DNA of 64,000 bases from Asterias amurensis (Eukaryota > Echinodermata > Asteroidea > Forcipulatida > Asteriidae), in contig NC_092651.1 of the NCBI RefSeq assembly GCF_032118995.1, positions 19,204,349 through 19,268,348 of the forward strand. The letters are read 5' to 3'. Both the position numbers and the translations under genes were made by a program. The notes beneath the pieces are model-generated. The model did no database searches. It was not told the DNA's origin and worked only from the letters and a program-made list of their open reading frames with translations. Of this stretch, positions 10,379 through 22,500 are shown one piece after another; position 1 is the stretch's first letter; each line of letters opens with the position of its first letter.

Positions 10379-10907
10379 AAGATAGTGTACTTTCTAAATT
10401 TGTCTTTACTTCTAAAACACGACATTCTCCCTCCTTGCACGTTATCAATGGAAACATCTCAAACCAAAGTACAAATAGTACTAAAAATTAAGAGATAAAA
10501 TACATTTTGTTTACCTGCAGAAGAGGGTAAAAGTTAATTGCAATAACAAAAAGGACTACATGTAACTGCAGTAAAAAAAAAAACATAGTAAGGGGAATCA
10601 AAATTTGAGTAAATTAAAAAAAAATCCCAAAATGAAACATCAATTTCTTCTTGAATTAATCCCACGGCAACCTCGGACTATAACTTTTTATTATTTACAT
10701 GTTTTGCTGTTGATCCATTATTGTATTTCTCTTTTTTTTCTAACTCTCAAAAAAGTATAAATTAAAACTCTTTACAGCTTTGTACATAATAAATTATACA
10801 CAGAATATGAAAATGCATTTTTTTGTATTCTTCATTTCTTTCAGCAATAAACAAACAGATAAACCACTAAAACTAAATTGTGCCTGTTCAGTCTTGTGCT
10901 ACTCTTA

Positions 10908-11288
10908 AAGGAACACGCTGCCTTGGATCGGTCGAGTTGGTCTTTGAAAAGCAGTTGTAACCGTTTTTTATAAAATGCATATGGGTAGAAAGATGTAAAA
11001 GTAGAATACAATGATCCACACAAACATGCCTCGAAATTGCGTGGTTTTCCTTTTACCTCGTCGACTAACACGTTGGCCATTTATGGGGGTCAAAATTTTG
11101 ACTCCCATAAATGGCCGACCATGTTAGTTCGCACAGTAGAAGGAAAACCACGCAATTTCGAGACAAACTTGTGTGGATCATTGTATTCTACTTTTAAAAC
11201 ATCTTTCCAACCATGTGCATTTTATAAAAAACTGTTATCCAAATGCTTTTTATAGACCAACTCGTCCGATCCAAGGCAACGTGTTCCT
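10908..11288. mobile_element. TTAA MITE family B: 381-bp near-perfect palindrome
   Basis: TTAA at 10904-10907 and 11289-11292. Ends AGGAACACGCTGCCTTGG and CCAAGGCAACGTGTTCCT. The two halves are reverse complements along nearly the full length and meet at GGGGGTCAAAATTTTGACTC near 11092. It could extrude as a long hairpin. Copies at 29271 and 40998. Confidence 0.95.
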
Positions 11289-11335
11289 TTAAAGCTTTTA
11301 CTAACTAAACCCCAAAAGACTGTACATCACAATGG

Positions 11336-11510
11336 CTCAATTTCATAAAAGCTTGTAAGCACAAGAACAATTGCTAAGCACAGTCAAATCTTGCTTAATA
11401 GAAACAGGTTACCAGCCAAAATCACATTCTGTTTACATTGTTACCACATGGTGGTTTCCAACTCATTTTGACATTATTGTTAAACAGTATGTGTTCTGAA
11501 ATTAAGCCAA
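11336..11510. mobile_element. MITE family G, decayed copy
   Basis: GGCTCAATTTCATAAAAGC, TTGCTAAGCACAGTCAAA and GGTTACCAGCCAAAATCACA match the family. The right terminus is lost. Confidence 0.6.
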
Positions 11511-12239
11511 TGACAAATGTTGGGGGGGCTGTTTATATCAAAAATGTAATCCAGCAACACCCTTGCAGGTACTAAATTTGGTCAGGTCTAAACTTAATTT
11601 TATTAGACAAATCAGACAATCAGCCCAAAGATTTCTTATCAATCTCCAGAAGTATGTGTCTCTCTAAATTGTGTACGCAGGGTTGGTTTATAGGGTTTAA
11701 AGATTACTATAAAATTGGCACAGACTATTCTTGTACACTGAATGGAAACCAGTCTCTGAGGATTTAACCAGAGACTTGGCAGAACCCCTTGGCAGCTTAC
11801 CCTTGCTCTGTGTAGCTGGTATTCAGCTTTTGCCAAGCGCTATTTGTCTCTACTAAAAAGTAGTTCCTTGTTTTTGAAAAACATCCTCATTTTTAAGAAA
11901 AGAAAAAAAGGTTCCCCAGTTTAAGAAATAAGGCAAAGTACAAAATACATGTAGCTTACACTCCAAAAAGTTCCATCAATTAGACAGTAGTAAATTCCAC
12001 TAAAATACATGTTGCATGTCCTGTCATATTTTCTGACAGTGGACATGCTACTATGGTGAACAATAATAATATATAGTATGTGTTTTTCAAGCCAAATAGG
12101 CCCCTTAAAGCACCTTAAAGAAATATTACCCCCTAAGTTTCTCCTAAAAACCATCTCATCTCCTTAGAAACATGCAGCACCAGAAAATCAAATGAGTGCA
12201 CAGTTTGCTAATCATTTACATCACAATCCTGGATGACAT

Positions 12240-12312
12240 GCCTCACTCAAGCACACAAGAGTCATTCGAACCCTGGGATTCGAACCCACTCTCTAATTAC
12301 TTGGCCACCAGA
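12240..12312 (-). repeat. tRNA-like SINE head
   Basis: GGGATTCGAACCCACTCTC is the minus-strand image of a box B with its T-arm. No complete cloverleaf is visible, so this is a SINE-type relic. Confidence 0.4.
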
Positions 12313-12640
12313 ACTTGTGTTTGATCCACTAGCATCTTTCAAATGCCAAAAAAGGTTAAGTTCAACTGATATTTTGTATGCAACCTTATCATAGTTTTCC
12401 TCCCACGTCTAAAGTGAGCATTTCTTCTCATTTTCCATTCATTCTGTTAGTGGTGCTAATTGTGCATACACAATAAAACTAAATAATAGCAAACAATCTG
12501 AAATTTGAATGGCTTTAGATCTCTTCAGAATTGCAACTTTGTAAAAGGAGGAGGACTGGCCAAGTAAATAAAATTTACTTTGTACACTGTTTTTCAGTTT
12601 TCTCTACGCCATATAACAACTATTTAACGCACAAAGAAAC

Positions 12641-12951
12641 CAGGGGCGGATTGCACCAAGCGGTCTTAAGCCGGTCTATGCGCTATAGCCGGCTAACTTC
12701 AAACACGCTTAGACAGTCTTTAATTATAGACCGATTGCAATAGCGTGGTCTATAATTATGGCCAGTCTTAAATCTTAAGCCTGCTCTGAGCTGGCTATAA
12801 TCGGTCTTTGTTTTGGTTTTTAAAGATGGTGCTGCATTTGTTAGTTGTAGATGATTTGATGATTTGCTAAGACCGTCTAAGGCAGATAGCCTGCTATAAC
12901 TGACTGGTCTTAGACCGCTGACTAAGACCGTTTTATTGCAATACGCCCCTG
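12641..12951. mobile_element. MITE family I (CAGGGGCGGATTGCA ends)
   Basis: The left terminus CAGGGGCGGATTGCA is mirrored by TGCAATACGCCCCTG at the right. The inside is dense with GGTCTTA/TAAGACC and TATAGACC inverted words, giving internal hairpins. Confidence 0.85.
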
Positions 12952-13361
12952 CTTTTGAGTTGAAAGCTGCATGGCTGCTTCATGCTGAGCTAAGATTGAT
13001 CATCAATATTTTCATTAAAAGTATGACGTTAATTTGTTGAGCCTCTGGGCTCTCTCAGCCTGCCAGACCCTTGCATTACAACACTTAATCGATAATTAAC
13101 CTTATCTTTGATCTCTTTATTTATATAAATAATGATATACCACATTACTCATTAAGTGCAAATTGCTACAGAAGAAGGCTGAAGAGTTATTTTAATCAAA
13201 AAACGGTTTACAAATGTAGCTTTCTTTATGACAAGTTGACAATTTCAGATGACACCCGGATTTCCATATTTGTAAGGACAACACAATTTTTTCTTGTGAA
13301 AGAGCACTTCATTTAGAAAAGTACAATTAAATGTCTGTGGGACCATCAAGTTCAAGACCAG

Positions 13362-13530
13362 GGGCCAATTTTATAGAGCTGTTTAAGCACAAAAAAGTAG
13401 CCAAGTATGTATACCGGTCAAAATGACATCTTACATTTATGACTGGTATCCTGGTAATTTGTGCTTAGCAGAAATGATCTAAGCACTTATTTTTGCTTAA
13501 GCAGCTCTTTAAAATTACACCTGCTTAGGT
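13362..13530. mobile_element. MITE family G copy
   Basis: GGGGCCAATTTTATAGAGCTG ... TTAAGCAGCTCTTTAAAATTACACC. Internal GTGCTTAGCAGAAATG words match the family. Confidence 0.7.
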
Positions 13531-14297
13531 AATTTGCTTTTAACTAAGCAAAACATTTTGTTTGCGTAAGCAGAAAATGGTTTCCTGCCAAAAGACCGTT
13601 TGAAGCAAACTGTTCATATGACTGGTTGCGCATTTTTGTCTCTGTACCAAAGCACCAAGTGTATAGTATATATCGCACAATGGTGTAATTCGGGCTACAA
13701 CCTAAGTAAAATATTTTCGGAATTGATTGTTTAATCAGCAGCCCTGGAATTTCATCTTTGAGAGGGTAAGGCCATTCTCACTTTTCAAGGGGCACTTCAG
13801 TTGGCAAATCTTAAAGTCTGTGGCAAAGTTCTAAAGGGGCACCAAGGCCAGGGGCAACAGAGAGGCCATGGCATCCATGTAATTGAAGGCCTCAAGGCAG
13901 CTCAAGAATGAACAGCCAGGCAATAGACACAAAATTTTGCCTTCTGTAAAATTTCAGGGCCCTTTGGACAACCCAATTTTCTGGTATGTGATCTATATCT
14001 ATCATTACCCTACATAAACCTGTCACAATCCACACTTATTGTTTACAATATTTGCAATCTCACACACTGAATCGAACGTTGATATACATTTGAATTTTTT
14101 TTACAGAAATACATATTGACCTTTTCATCGTTGTGCTACTTTAAAGTCAAAGGTCGCCAAACAGGTTTGTTTCCTAAAATGCCATTGACCTCTGGTTACC
14201 TTAAGATTGAACAAACATGATTACTACTGTGATCTTAAAAATGTTAATAATGATCCTTTTTTTTTTAACCTTGCGATATTCACCTACAATGTTTTAG

Positions 14298-14400
14298 GCC
14301 CTGTCCGAATTATAGGCTACGGTGACATCGCATTGTGGACATGCATTGAAGACTAGGGTGTCCTTAGCATCATCCTAAGCAATAGTCGTAGATGGCCATA
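14298..14400. repeat. Family K repeat fragment (GTCCGAAT end)
   Basis: GGCCCTGTCCGAATTATAGG and GTCCTTAGCATC resemble the units at 57085-57195 and 60527-60640. Confidence 0.5.
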
Positions 14401-14424
14401 ACTAAATCAGCCAAAACTTGCTAA

Positions 14425-14803
14425 AGGCAGTGGACACTATTGGTAATTACTCATAATAATTATTAGCATAAAAACCTTACTTGGTAACGAGTAATGGGGA
14501 GCTGTTGATAGTATAGAACATTGTGTGAAATGGCTTCCTCTGAAGTAACATAGTTTTTGAGAAAGAACTAATTTTCCATGAATTTGATTTCGAGACCTCA
14601 GATTTAGATTTTGAGGTCTCGAAATCAAGCATCTGAAAGCAAACAGCTTCGTGTGACAAGGGTGTTTTTTCTTTCATTATTATTTCGCAACTTCGACGAC
14701 CATTTGAGCTCAAATTTTCACAGGTTTATTATTTTATGCATGTGTTGAGATACACCAAGTGAGAAGACTGGTTTTTGACAATTACCAATAGTGTCCAGTG
14801 TCT
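14425..14803 (+). mobile_element. TTAA MITE, family A, copy 3 (well preserved)
   Basis: AGGCAGTGGACACTATTGG at the left, CCAATAGTGTCCAGTGTCT then TTAA (14804-14807) at the right; the left flank is CTAA. The centre holds a hairpin of GATTTCGAGACCTC and GAGGTCTCGAAATC (about 14585-14630). Confidence 0.92.
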
Positions 14804-15291
14804 TTAAGGCTAGCAGCATACTCAACCCATTAGGCCAACCAACAATCAATGCGTTCATAGTATCTGTACCTTTTGTAATTGTTGGGTTATAAAAATGGTG
14901 ACCAAAATATTTAATACCTCTTTGTAAATTCTTTGTACCCTTGACAATTCTTGATAATGCATAGGTGGTCAGAATAGTTCGTATATCATACAAAGTTTTG
15001 AAACTACATAAGTTTTCAAATTTTCCTAACTTTTATATTTCAAACATTCACAACTTGCCAGTTTTTTTAGGAAATTGTTTCCTGTTTAGCTTTCTTAGTA
15101 GAAATTTGTTAAGCAAAATGTTTCGCTCTAGTACCTCTTTAAAATTGGGTCCTGGTTAATAGTGTTAGTTTGTTTTGATTAGTCCAGCAGCATGCACTGT
15201 AACATTTATTACACCTTAAAGTTTTTTTTAAATATATATTGGAAATGTATTAATGCATTTACTGTCTTTGGCTCTGGTTATTTCCAAATCT

Positions 15292-15484
15292 GGGCCCAAT
15301 TTCACAGAGCTGCTTCAGCACAAAAAGCAGTTGCGCACAACAAAACGATGCTCACCAGAAAAAGGTTACCAGCCAAAACGCCAAATCACATGTACAATTT
15401 GGGACTGGTATCCTGGTCATTTTTGCTAAGCAGGCAAATGTTCAGCTTTTTTTTCTGCTAAAGCAACTCTGTGAAATTCGGTCC
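15292..15484. mobile_element. MITE family G copy
   Basis: GGGCCCAATTTCACAGAGC at the left, GCAACTCTGTGAAATTCGG at the right. The inner ACCAGCCAAAACG block matches the family. Confidence 0.8.
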
Positions 15485-16128
15485 AAGGCTTGGGCACTAG
15501 GCTCTAATTGATACTGGAAACACCATGTAAAATGCAACCTGCTTCAAAATTGATGACGAAGCCCGAGCTTGAGCGTGAGCGAAGATTTGGAAAACACCCC
15601 TGTTGCTTGATTAGGGCCATTTTCACAGAAGGCAATCTACAGGCAACCATTTTCCAGGCAATCTCTAAGACAAAACACATTCACATGAAAATGTTTTCAT
15701 CAATTTCTTCAAGATAGACAGACACTGTTTCTACAAAGGTCTCTCATGCAACTGAAGTGTTTTTATTGCATGAAGTGCAGTTTGGGTGCCTCCGAGTCGC
15801 CTGTCAAATGTGCCTCGTGTAACAAGGCCCTTTAAAAACAAGAAATTAGTTCAGTTCAACGAGGGGAATTCCCTGGTCTCTGGAATAAATCCTTACAGCG
15901 ACTTTTTGTAAAAGGTTTGGCGCAATAAATGGTTTTATGATTATCTTTGCAATTTATATGTACATGTACAACTTGGCTCAACTTCATGACATTGCTACAG
16001 GAAGTGTACAAATTGTGAAAACCCAAGCAGAAAATTTATTACTAAGTGTACAAATTTTCTTCTTTTAAAAGTATCTCCCAATTTCTGTACATATTATTTT
16101 CTTTCTTTATTTTGGATCCATTTTAAAT

Positions 16129-16176
16129 GTTTGTTTGTTTGTTTGTTTGTTTGTATGTTTGTTTGTTTGTTTGTAT
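16129..16176 (+). repeat. (TTTG)n microsatellite
   Basis: About eleven TTTG units, two of them interrupted as TATG. Confidence 0.95.
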
Positions 16177-16520
16177 GATCTTCCCAACAAGGGGACTCGG
16201 TGAAGCTCCCACAAGGAGACATAAACAACAAGCTTTCAACAGCTGATGTCTCTCATACAAACATTGGTTTAGCGTCTATGAATTGCACAGACAAGAAAAT
16301 TGTGTTTCTGAGACTTAGGCCGTTTCTTAGGCCAATAAGCACAGAATGGTCTACTAGCCACACTAGTGACTAGGCCCGTAAGCACACAGAATGGTGATCA
16401 CAAGAACATATTTCTGCTGTAAATAATGCCATGAAGTTAAGCTAAGTTCAATCGAGGAAAAAGTCCTGCGTGACGAAACTCTCATTGCATTACTCTCCCG
16501 AAAGCGTTTGAAGGTTAAAG

Positions 16521-16682
16521 CCTGATCCTTACTTCCTGCGAACGCGAATGTGATACGAATTTTGACGCCACAAATTCACAACGAAAACTTTGCCGCAGTT
16601 GTTTAACACTTGCGAATTATTCGCTGTGAAAACAGCCATGTGACGTCAAAAATTTTATCGCATTGGCAGGAAGTATGAACTG
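16521..16682. mobile_element. MITE family J (CTTCCTGCGAA ends), copy 1
   Basis: ACTTCCTGCGAACGCGAATG at the left and CGCATTGGCAGGAAGTATGA at the right, with TGTGACGTCAAAA inside. Paired with the copy at 26674-26823. Confidence 0.7.
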
Positions 16683-16944
16683 GTCTTAAGTCTACCATAA
16701 GAAAATTTTGACAAATTTTGATAGGGGGTTAGCAAGCATTCTCCTGGCAATGATGAGGCGAGACTGTTTCTTCAGTAGCATCCATCCTTCCATGAATCAT
16801 CTTTAGTCTTACGTGATCTCCTGGGCATTGTTAATGAGCTACAGAGAGATAGAGATGGAGAGAGGGAGAAAAAGAGCAGCAAAGAGGATGATTATAAGAC
16901 GGAAGAAAAGTAATGAGCAACAAAATATGCAGAGGTGTGTTCAG

Positions 16945-17123
16945 GGCCCAATTTTATAGAGCTGCTGCTTATAAGCAGAAAACATTCTCAACAAAATGTC
17001 TGCTAAGCAGAACATGCAGGTTACCAGTTACAAATTATAGTAACTTGACTCTGGTAAGCATTATTTTGTTGTGCTAAGCAACTTTTCGTGCTTAAAGGCC
17101 GCTCTATGACACTGGGACCTGCT
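16945..17123. mobile_element. MITE family G copy
   Basis: GGGCCCAATTTTATAGAGCTG ... CGCTCTATGACACTGGGACC, with GCTAAGCAGAACATGCAGG inside. Confidence 0.7.
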
Positions 17124-17219
17124 GTTAGCTAAAGATTAGTTTCACCATTTTGAGGAAGCTCCTTTAACCCGGTAGGCTCTACCCTCTTTCTCTCTCAAGC
17201 GGCAATCAATGTTGATGTT

Positions 17220-17580
17220 TTCCTGGTTAGTGATTCTTAAGCCGCGCCATAGTCAAGCTACTTTGGCTGTGGCTATATGGCCATTGGCTACGGTGTTAAC
17301 ACTTATAAAAAGGAGTTTTCCGGCTTCCTTTCCATAGCCACTGCTCAAGCAGTCTGATACAGCCTCTAAAAAGCGCCCTTACTATGGCCAAAAGAGGCAA
17401 ATCATTGGCTGCCCTTTGTGTGCGCGCATGTAAAATTGTGTGAGTTGCTTCTGAACACTGTAGTGTTTTGCGTTATGCAAGGGGTTTATTAGTTTAGGCT
17501 GTGTCTGAATCAACGCGACTTTGGCTACAGTTGTCAGCAATCTATCCATAGCCACTGCTGAAGCCACTAGTTTGGATACA
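17220..17580. repeat. Family K-like repeats (GGCTATGG / CCATAGCC words)
   Basis: Repeated and inverted GGCTACGG, CCATAGCCACTGCT and GTGTCTGAATCAACGCGAC words resemble the family K ends near 57085 and 60527. Boundaries unclear. Confidence 0.4.
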
Positions 17581-18964
17581 CTGTATCCTTGTATCAGTGT
17601 GTGTTAGGAAACCAATATAACAGCACATTAATACAAGTCAAATAGTGTTTGTATAGGAAACCAATACTTTACTTCCAAGTTCCAGCATCATAAAAAATAC
17701 CCCGTTTTTGTTAGAATAACCAAAAAATAATACATTGTTTTCGGTAACAAATTATTCACTATAACTATTAATGCCTTATTTACATTTGTATTGCAATAAT
17801 TCACACACTACAAATACCCAAGTTAAGCAATCTATCTCTGAATGGTTAAAATCCTCAGAAATGTAGCCACAGTATTGGGAGCCAAGACTCTATAAGGTAA
17901 CTGGTAGTCGCAACCTCATTTGACCTCACCAATAAGGCAACATATGGGATCATTACTGATAAGGTCAACAGAGGTCGTTACAACTGGTTACCTTTTAGAG
18001 TCCATCTCATATATTTTGTGTCAATGTTGAGAATCCATATGGTGATGGATTTTGATTGATGTGGGACAGTTCTTTGATAAAATGTCTAAGAAATTTGAGT
18101 GAATAACAATCTACTGTATACATTGTGCACATTATTACCAGCATACATGATGGTATGCATGTAAATAAATAAATCATATATTAATATTATTCTGATAATA
18201 CCTGTTACAAGATCATTTTGCAATTGCAGGCACAATTTCTAGATTAGTTGGTTTGCTCAAAAGAAATTCTTAATAAATAATAAGGAAAAATGCTTTGTAT
18301 CAAGTTACTTTTAGTTCAGTTTGTTAGTTTATTGTTAAGGTTAGTGTGCATCATGTACATTTTAGCAGCCAGCAGGCAATGTGTGAATATAAAGGATGGT
18401 ATGCTAAATTTTACCTAAACTATGTAAGCTTCTGGATATACACATTCTTTGTACAAATCTTAACGAGTTGTACAAACAAATGCGTTAATACTTATACTTT
18501 GCAAACAGGCAGGCAACCATTGCCAGAGAAGTCTATAAACCCCACAAATAATGAATTCATCCCACAGTAGTTGTTATAGTTATTATTCATTCCTGCCCAG
18601 GGCCAGACAGTTTTTGTTTTACTTAGTCAGTTATTGACCCTTGCAGGCACGTGGCGACTGTGCCACACTCACCATGGTGGTGGGCAATAGGTTTACGTGT
18701 AAACACCTTGTCGTCTAAAATGTGCACTTCACTGAATAACGCAGAGTGACATTGCCCACCAGTATGGCGCATCCAAGATTATTCCGATGATGACATCAGG
18801 TGGATTGGGTCAATAGCCTTAGTCCTTTACTTAGATGCACCACAGATAAATTATACTATTTGTGTTTACCCATGATGCTAAATACGAGTGAAGCACTGTA
18901 TACTCAGTACCTTCCTGAGTCCTGAAAAAAGAAATTGCCATTCTATAGCAGACATTTGCCAATC
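17581..18964. other. 3' flank of SLAIN, no gene seen
   Basis: AT-rich DNA. A minus-strand AATAAA (TTTATT at 18328-18333) is one candidate poly(A) signal for SLAIN, which would imply a 3' UTR of about 1.2 kb. No coding signal. Confidence 0.4.
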
Positions 18965-19280
18965 TAGAGTTGCTCAGATGTCCGAGTAGACTTGTGGACA
19001 AGTCGTTAATGGTCTGCTGCGGTGAGACACATGTAGTCGAGTTGTGGCGGTACTCTCGCAAGATCACTGCTCTAGCGCAAACTGCTGGTTGCCGACTTAT
19101 ACTAGTCGTGAGAGCAGTAGTCTCGCAGGGCCAGCAGTCTCGCGAAAATACCGCGGGAACTGCGAGGAGATTCGGAATAGCATAAATAGAGTCGGAACAC
19201 TATCACCACAACAGACATTTAACGACTTGTCCACAAGTCTAATGTCCGAGTTGCGAGTTTATGTTTTAGGTAAACACAAA
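18850..19280. mobile_element. MITE family L with nested inverted repeats
   Basis: Inner arms: AGACTTGTGGACAAGTCGTT (about 18988-19008) and its reverse complement (about 19218-19239), preceded and followed by ATGTCCGAGT words. Outer words ATTTGTGTTTACC (about 18857) and GGTAAACACAAAT (about 19270) are also inverted. The centre has CTCGCA/TGCGAG words. The boundary may be the inner or the outer pair. Confidence 0.65.
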
Positions 19281-19536
19281 TAATAACCTTACTAGTGTTA
19301 CTACATGTACTTTAGAAAAAATAATAATAAAAATAATAAATTGTTTCAATAATAAAATATTAAACATTTAATAACAAACTAAGGGGGAAAAATTATTTCA
19401 GAAATACAACCACCTAAACTTAATTCTGTTGATTAGCAAATAATATTATCTGAACTAAGACATGTAAGAACGAAAGGGGTAAAAGGATTGAAGATATTTT
19501 CACCTGGCTACCCGCTGGTGATCTATCAGCCAAGGG

Positions 19537-19591
19537 TTACCATTCTGACTGTTGGGTTTCTTTGAGTTCCCTCATCATCGGACTGTCCCCC
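19537..19591 (-). CDS. SLAIN: SLAIN exon 8 (terminal)
   Basis: Acceptor TTCTATTTTCAG ends at 19592. The exon completes an Arg codon and encodes GDSPMMRELKETQQSEW then TAA (19539-19537). The short acidic, Trp-containing end resembles the vertebrate SLAIN C-terminus (DDSWKDGCY) in character only. Confidence 0.75.
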
Positions 19592-22500
19592 CTGAAAATA
19601 GAATGGCCATCTTGCAATGCAGTATTAAGGTTAACCATGTAGCGTTTGGAGTTTAAAACTACTGTACTTTAACAGACGTTTTCAACAAATGCACTACAGT
19701 AGGTCTACAAGTACAACGGGAACCAGACATCTCTCCCTATTCATTTTTTTTTTTTTTTTAACTTGTTCTCCTTTTTTCTGTTCTTGTTTTTTGGTGGAAA
19801 TTAAAGTTCTAGAGTTTAAGTTAACTGAATAATTTCCCTTGCTCAGTGCTGCAATCGCTACACAAAATCAGTCGTTACTAAAAGATTTATCAAATAGCAT
19901 CCAGTGTGTAAAAAGTAAAAAACTTTCTAGTCTAAAAAATGTGGATGAATTTTATACATATGCACTTACATGTACGCATGTGCCAACGTGTTTATACTGC
20001 CTGAAGAGCTGTAGCAAATTCTTATAGCTTTTAAACATAAAATACACATGATAGCCACTTTACCTCTGAGAACAAGCTGACTAGGTTTTTAATTATGTCG
20101 CATGAGAGAGAGATGACTGGTTCTACCCATAAAATATGTACAGACCTACATGGGGGGGGGAGGGCTGTGCATATCAATTCAAAAGCAAATCTAAAAAACT
20201 TATTGAACATTCATCAAAAGAAGAACAAAATTGCAAACATGAGAGGTAGCTGTAAACAACTTAGAATAAACATTAAACAAGGGCATTCTACTAAAATGTA
20301 CAATGTACGTGTTTGATACGTGTTTTGCTTTAATACCTTCACAAAAACAAATGTGTACACAAATGATCATGCAATCTTTACAGTACACACAATATTATGA
20401 GTTTTTTAAATTCAAACCCTGACAGCAAATTTGTAAACACTGAAGTGTAATTTTTTTTTTTTTAAGTTGACGTTTATTATGAGTGATATTAGTCAGTGAA
20501 AGGTATAAATGCAAAGGTGAACGTACATGTATATTGTAGAGTAATGCATCTACCCATGTTTAGTACAGTAATTATTTTACATTTATTGTACAGTTTCCCC
20601 ACAACTACAAGAACATTATCACTGTTGTCATGCCATGCAGCTGCTTGAAAACAGCTTCATTCACAAATTACACTGGCAATCTTTGCTTTTAATTACAAAA
20701 CCACACATAATGCTGTCAAATATACAACTGTATCACTGCTGTGGGGAGTACATAAATAAAATCACACAACTGTTGCACAATATTCACACCAATCTTGCTG
20801 GGTAGCCACACCATACCTGTACATCGTAGCTGCCGTTCATTGGCATAATGGGCAGTGGGGGCTCAAGCTACTCCCCCCTTACCCCTTAGGGATGCCAATG
20901 CGACATACAAGTAACGTTGTGCTGGGGATTTGGCTGTTTGACAATTCGCTAAACACATGGCTTGCATGCACATTAACTGCTGATCATACATGTACATTTA
21001 CAAGACACACACATAATCATTGACAACTCCATTCAATACTGCTTTTCATGGCAGCCAACATCAACAACAAAACCAAAGTTTAAAGTTATGCTTCAATCCA
21101 AATAATGTTATCAATCTAGATCTGTTATGCTTTCATAGCTGCGATCAAAACAATGGAAAACTGCATGAATGTACAAGCAAGGCTGTCAATAACGGAAGTG
21201 CCTTCTTTTGACTTGATTGGTGGCTCTACTGGAGCTTGTAGCGTGAACAAAAACAGTCCCAAATTTTTGATATTTTAAACCCAATAGAGATAGGGTGTTC
21301 CCTTTTGATTCAAATATCACCTGCAAGCAATGAACCCATTGTACATGTAAACAGGTATATATTTACATACTGTTCAGGTATTTTCCCAATTGTGCGAAAT
21401 CACTCCTCATTTGAAGTGCAGGTTAAAAAACTCTTTGTTAGTTTGTGTTTAATTAGAACACAAGTAAAATATGAAATAATGTTCATACTATTCAATTGAG
21501 TTTTCAAAAAACACAGCACACACTTCAGATCTTACTTGGTGAGATTGGACAAAGATTTCAAATTGAGAAAGGCTACTCTGGGTTTGACGTTCCGCCTACA
21601 TGTAAGTAGTACAGAACAGGGCCCAATTTTATGGCTCTGCTTTAACCAAAGAATTGGCGCTTATTGAAGCAGTAATTCTGCACTTACATCAAGCGTCTAT
21701 TTCACATGTTAGCAGGGGCAATTTGGTTGTGTGTGCGTATTCAACGTTACTAGGCATCCTTCGCTTACACAGCTAACGCAGAAATTGGTGCTTACACTGT
21801 AAGCAGAGAATGGCGATCGTAAGTGCAGAATTCAGCAGTAAGCAGAGCCATGAAATTTGGCCCAGGTCAATTATACTTGTGTAAATCCAAATTTGTATAC
21901 TCTTCCTTGAGAGTAGGCACTACAGGACGACAGTCCAATTGGCAGACAGGTTTGCAAAGCAATAGACACACATCACAGATGAATAGGAATGGTCAGGGCC
22001 CAATTTCATAAAGCCTGTAAGCACAAAAACTGTGCTTAGCACAGAATAGTATTGCTAAGCAGAAATAGGTTACCCGCCCAAATCACATGCTTTGTTGTGG
22101 CTGGTGCCCGACTCAATTTTCGCTTAAAGCAAAGAAATTTGTCAAGCAGTATTTTCTGCTTAACAGCTTTATGAAATTGGGCCTTGCAAGTCATCTCTCC
22201 ACTAAACCCTGAGAATCAACATGCAGAGGTACCACACTAAAGGCTTACCTCCTATTTCCTGGAACAAGTAACTGCGATCTTGGGCTGAGAACCGCCGACC
22301 GGGGCCTTGGAATACCACTCCGCTCAGCAGAGACACTCGATCTAACCGGTATCCCGCTGCGCTGTGGCGAGGCGGTCCGTAGTTTGCTCGGTGATGGCTG
22401 TTTGAGGGAGCTTGTTTTACCTGGGCTTGGCAAGGACCGCGTTGGTGAGGGGCTGGTTGGGTGTTTGAGCCTGGATTCTGTGGGGTCTGTGTGGTTGTTT

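Noticed and set aside
10841-11255. Frames with KGKPRNFE and LCGSLYSTF words (also near 29522 and 41130)
   Set aside because: They arise from the family B palindromes and appear on both strands by symmetry.
14437-14993. Recurring frames with VCFQMLDFE or SCEIIMKEK words (also near 5032, 30475, 34359, 48523)
   Set aside because: These are read-throughs of family A MITE copies; they recur because the repeat recurs.
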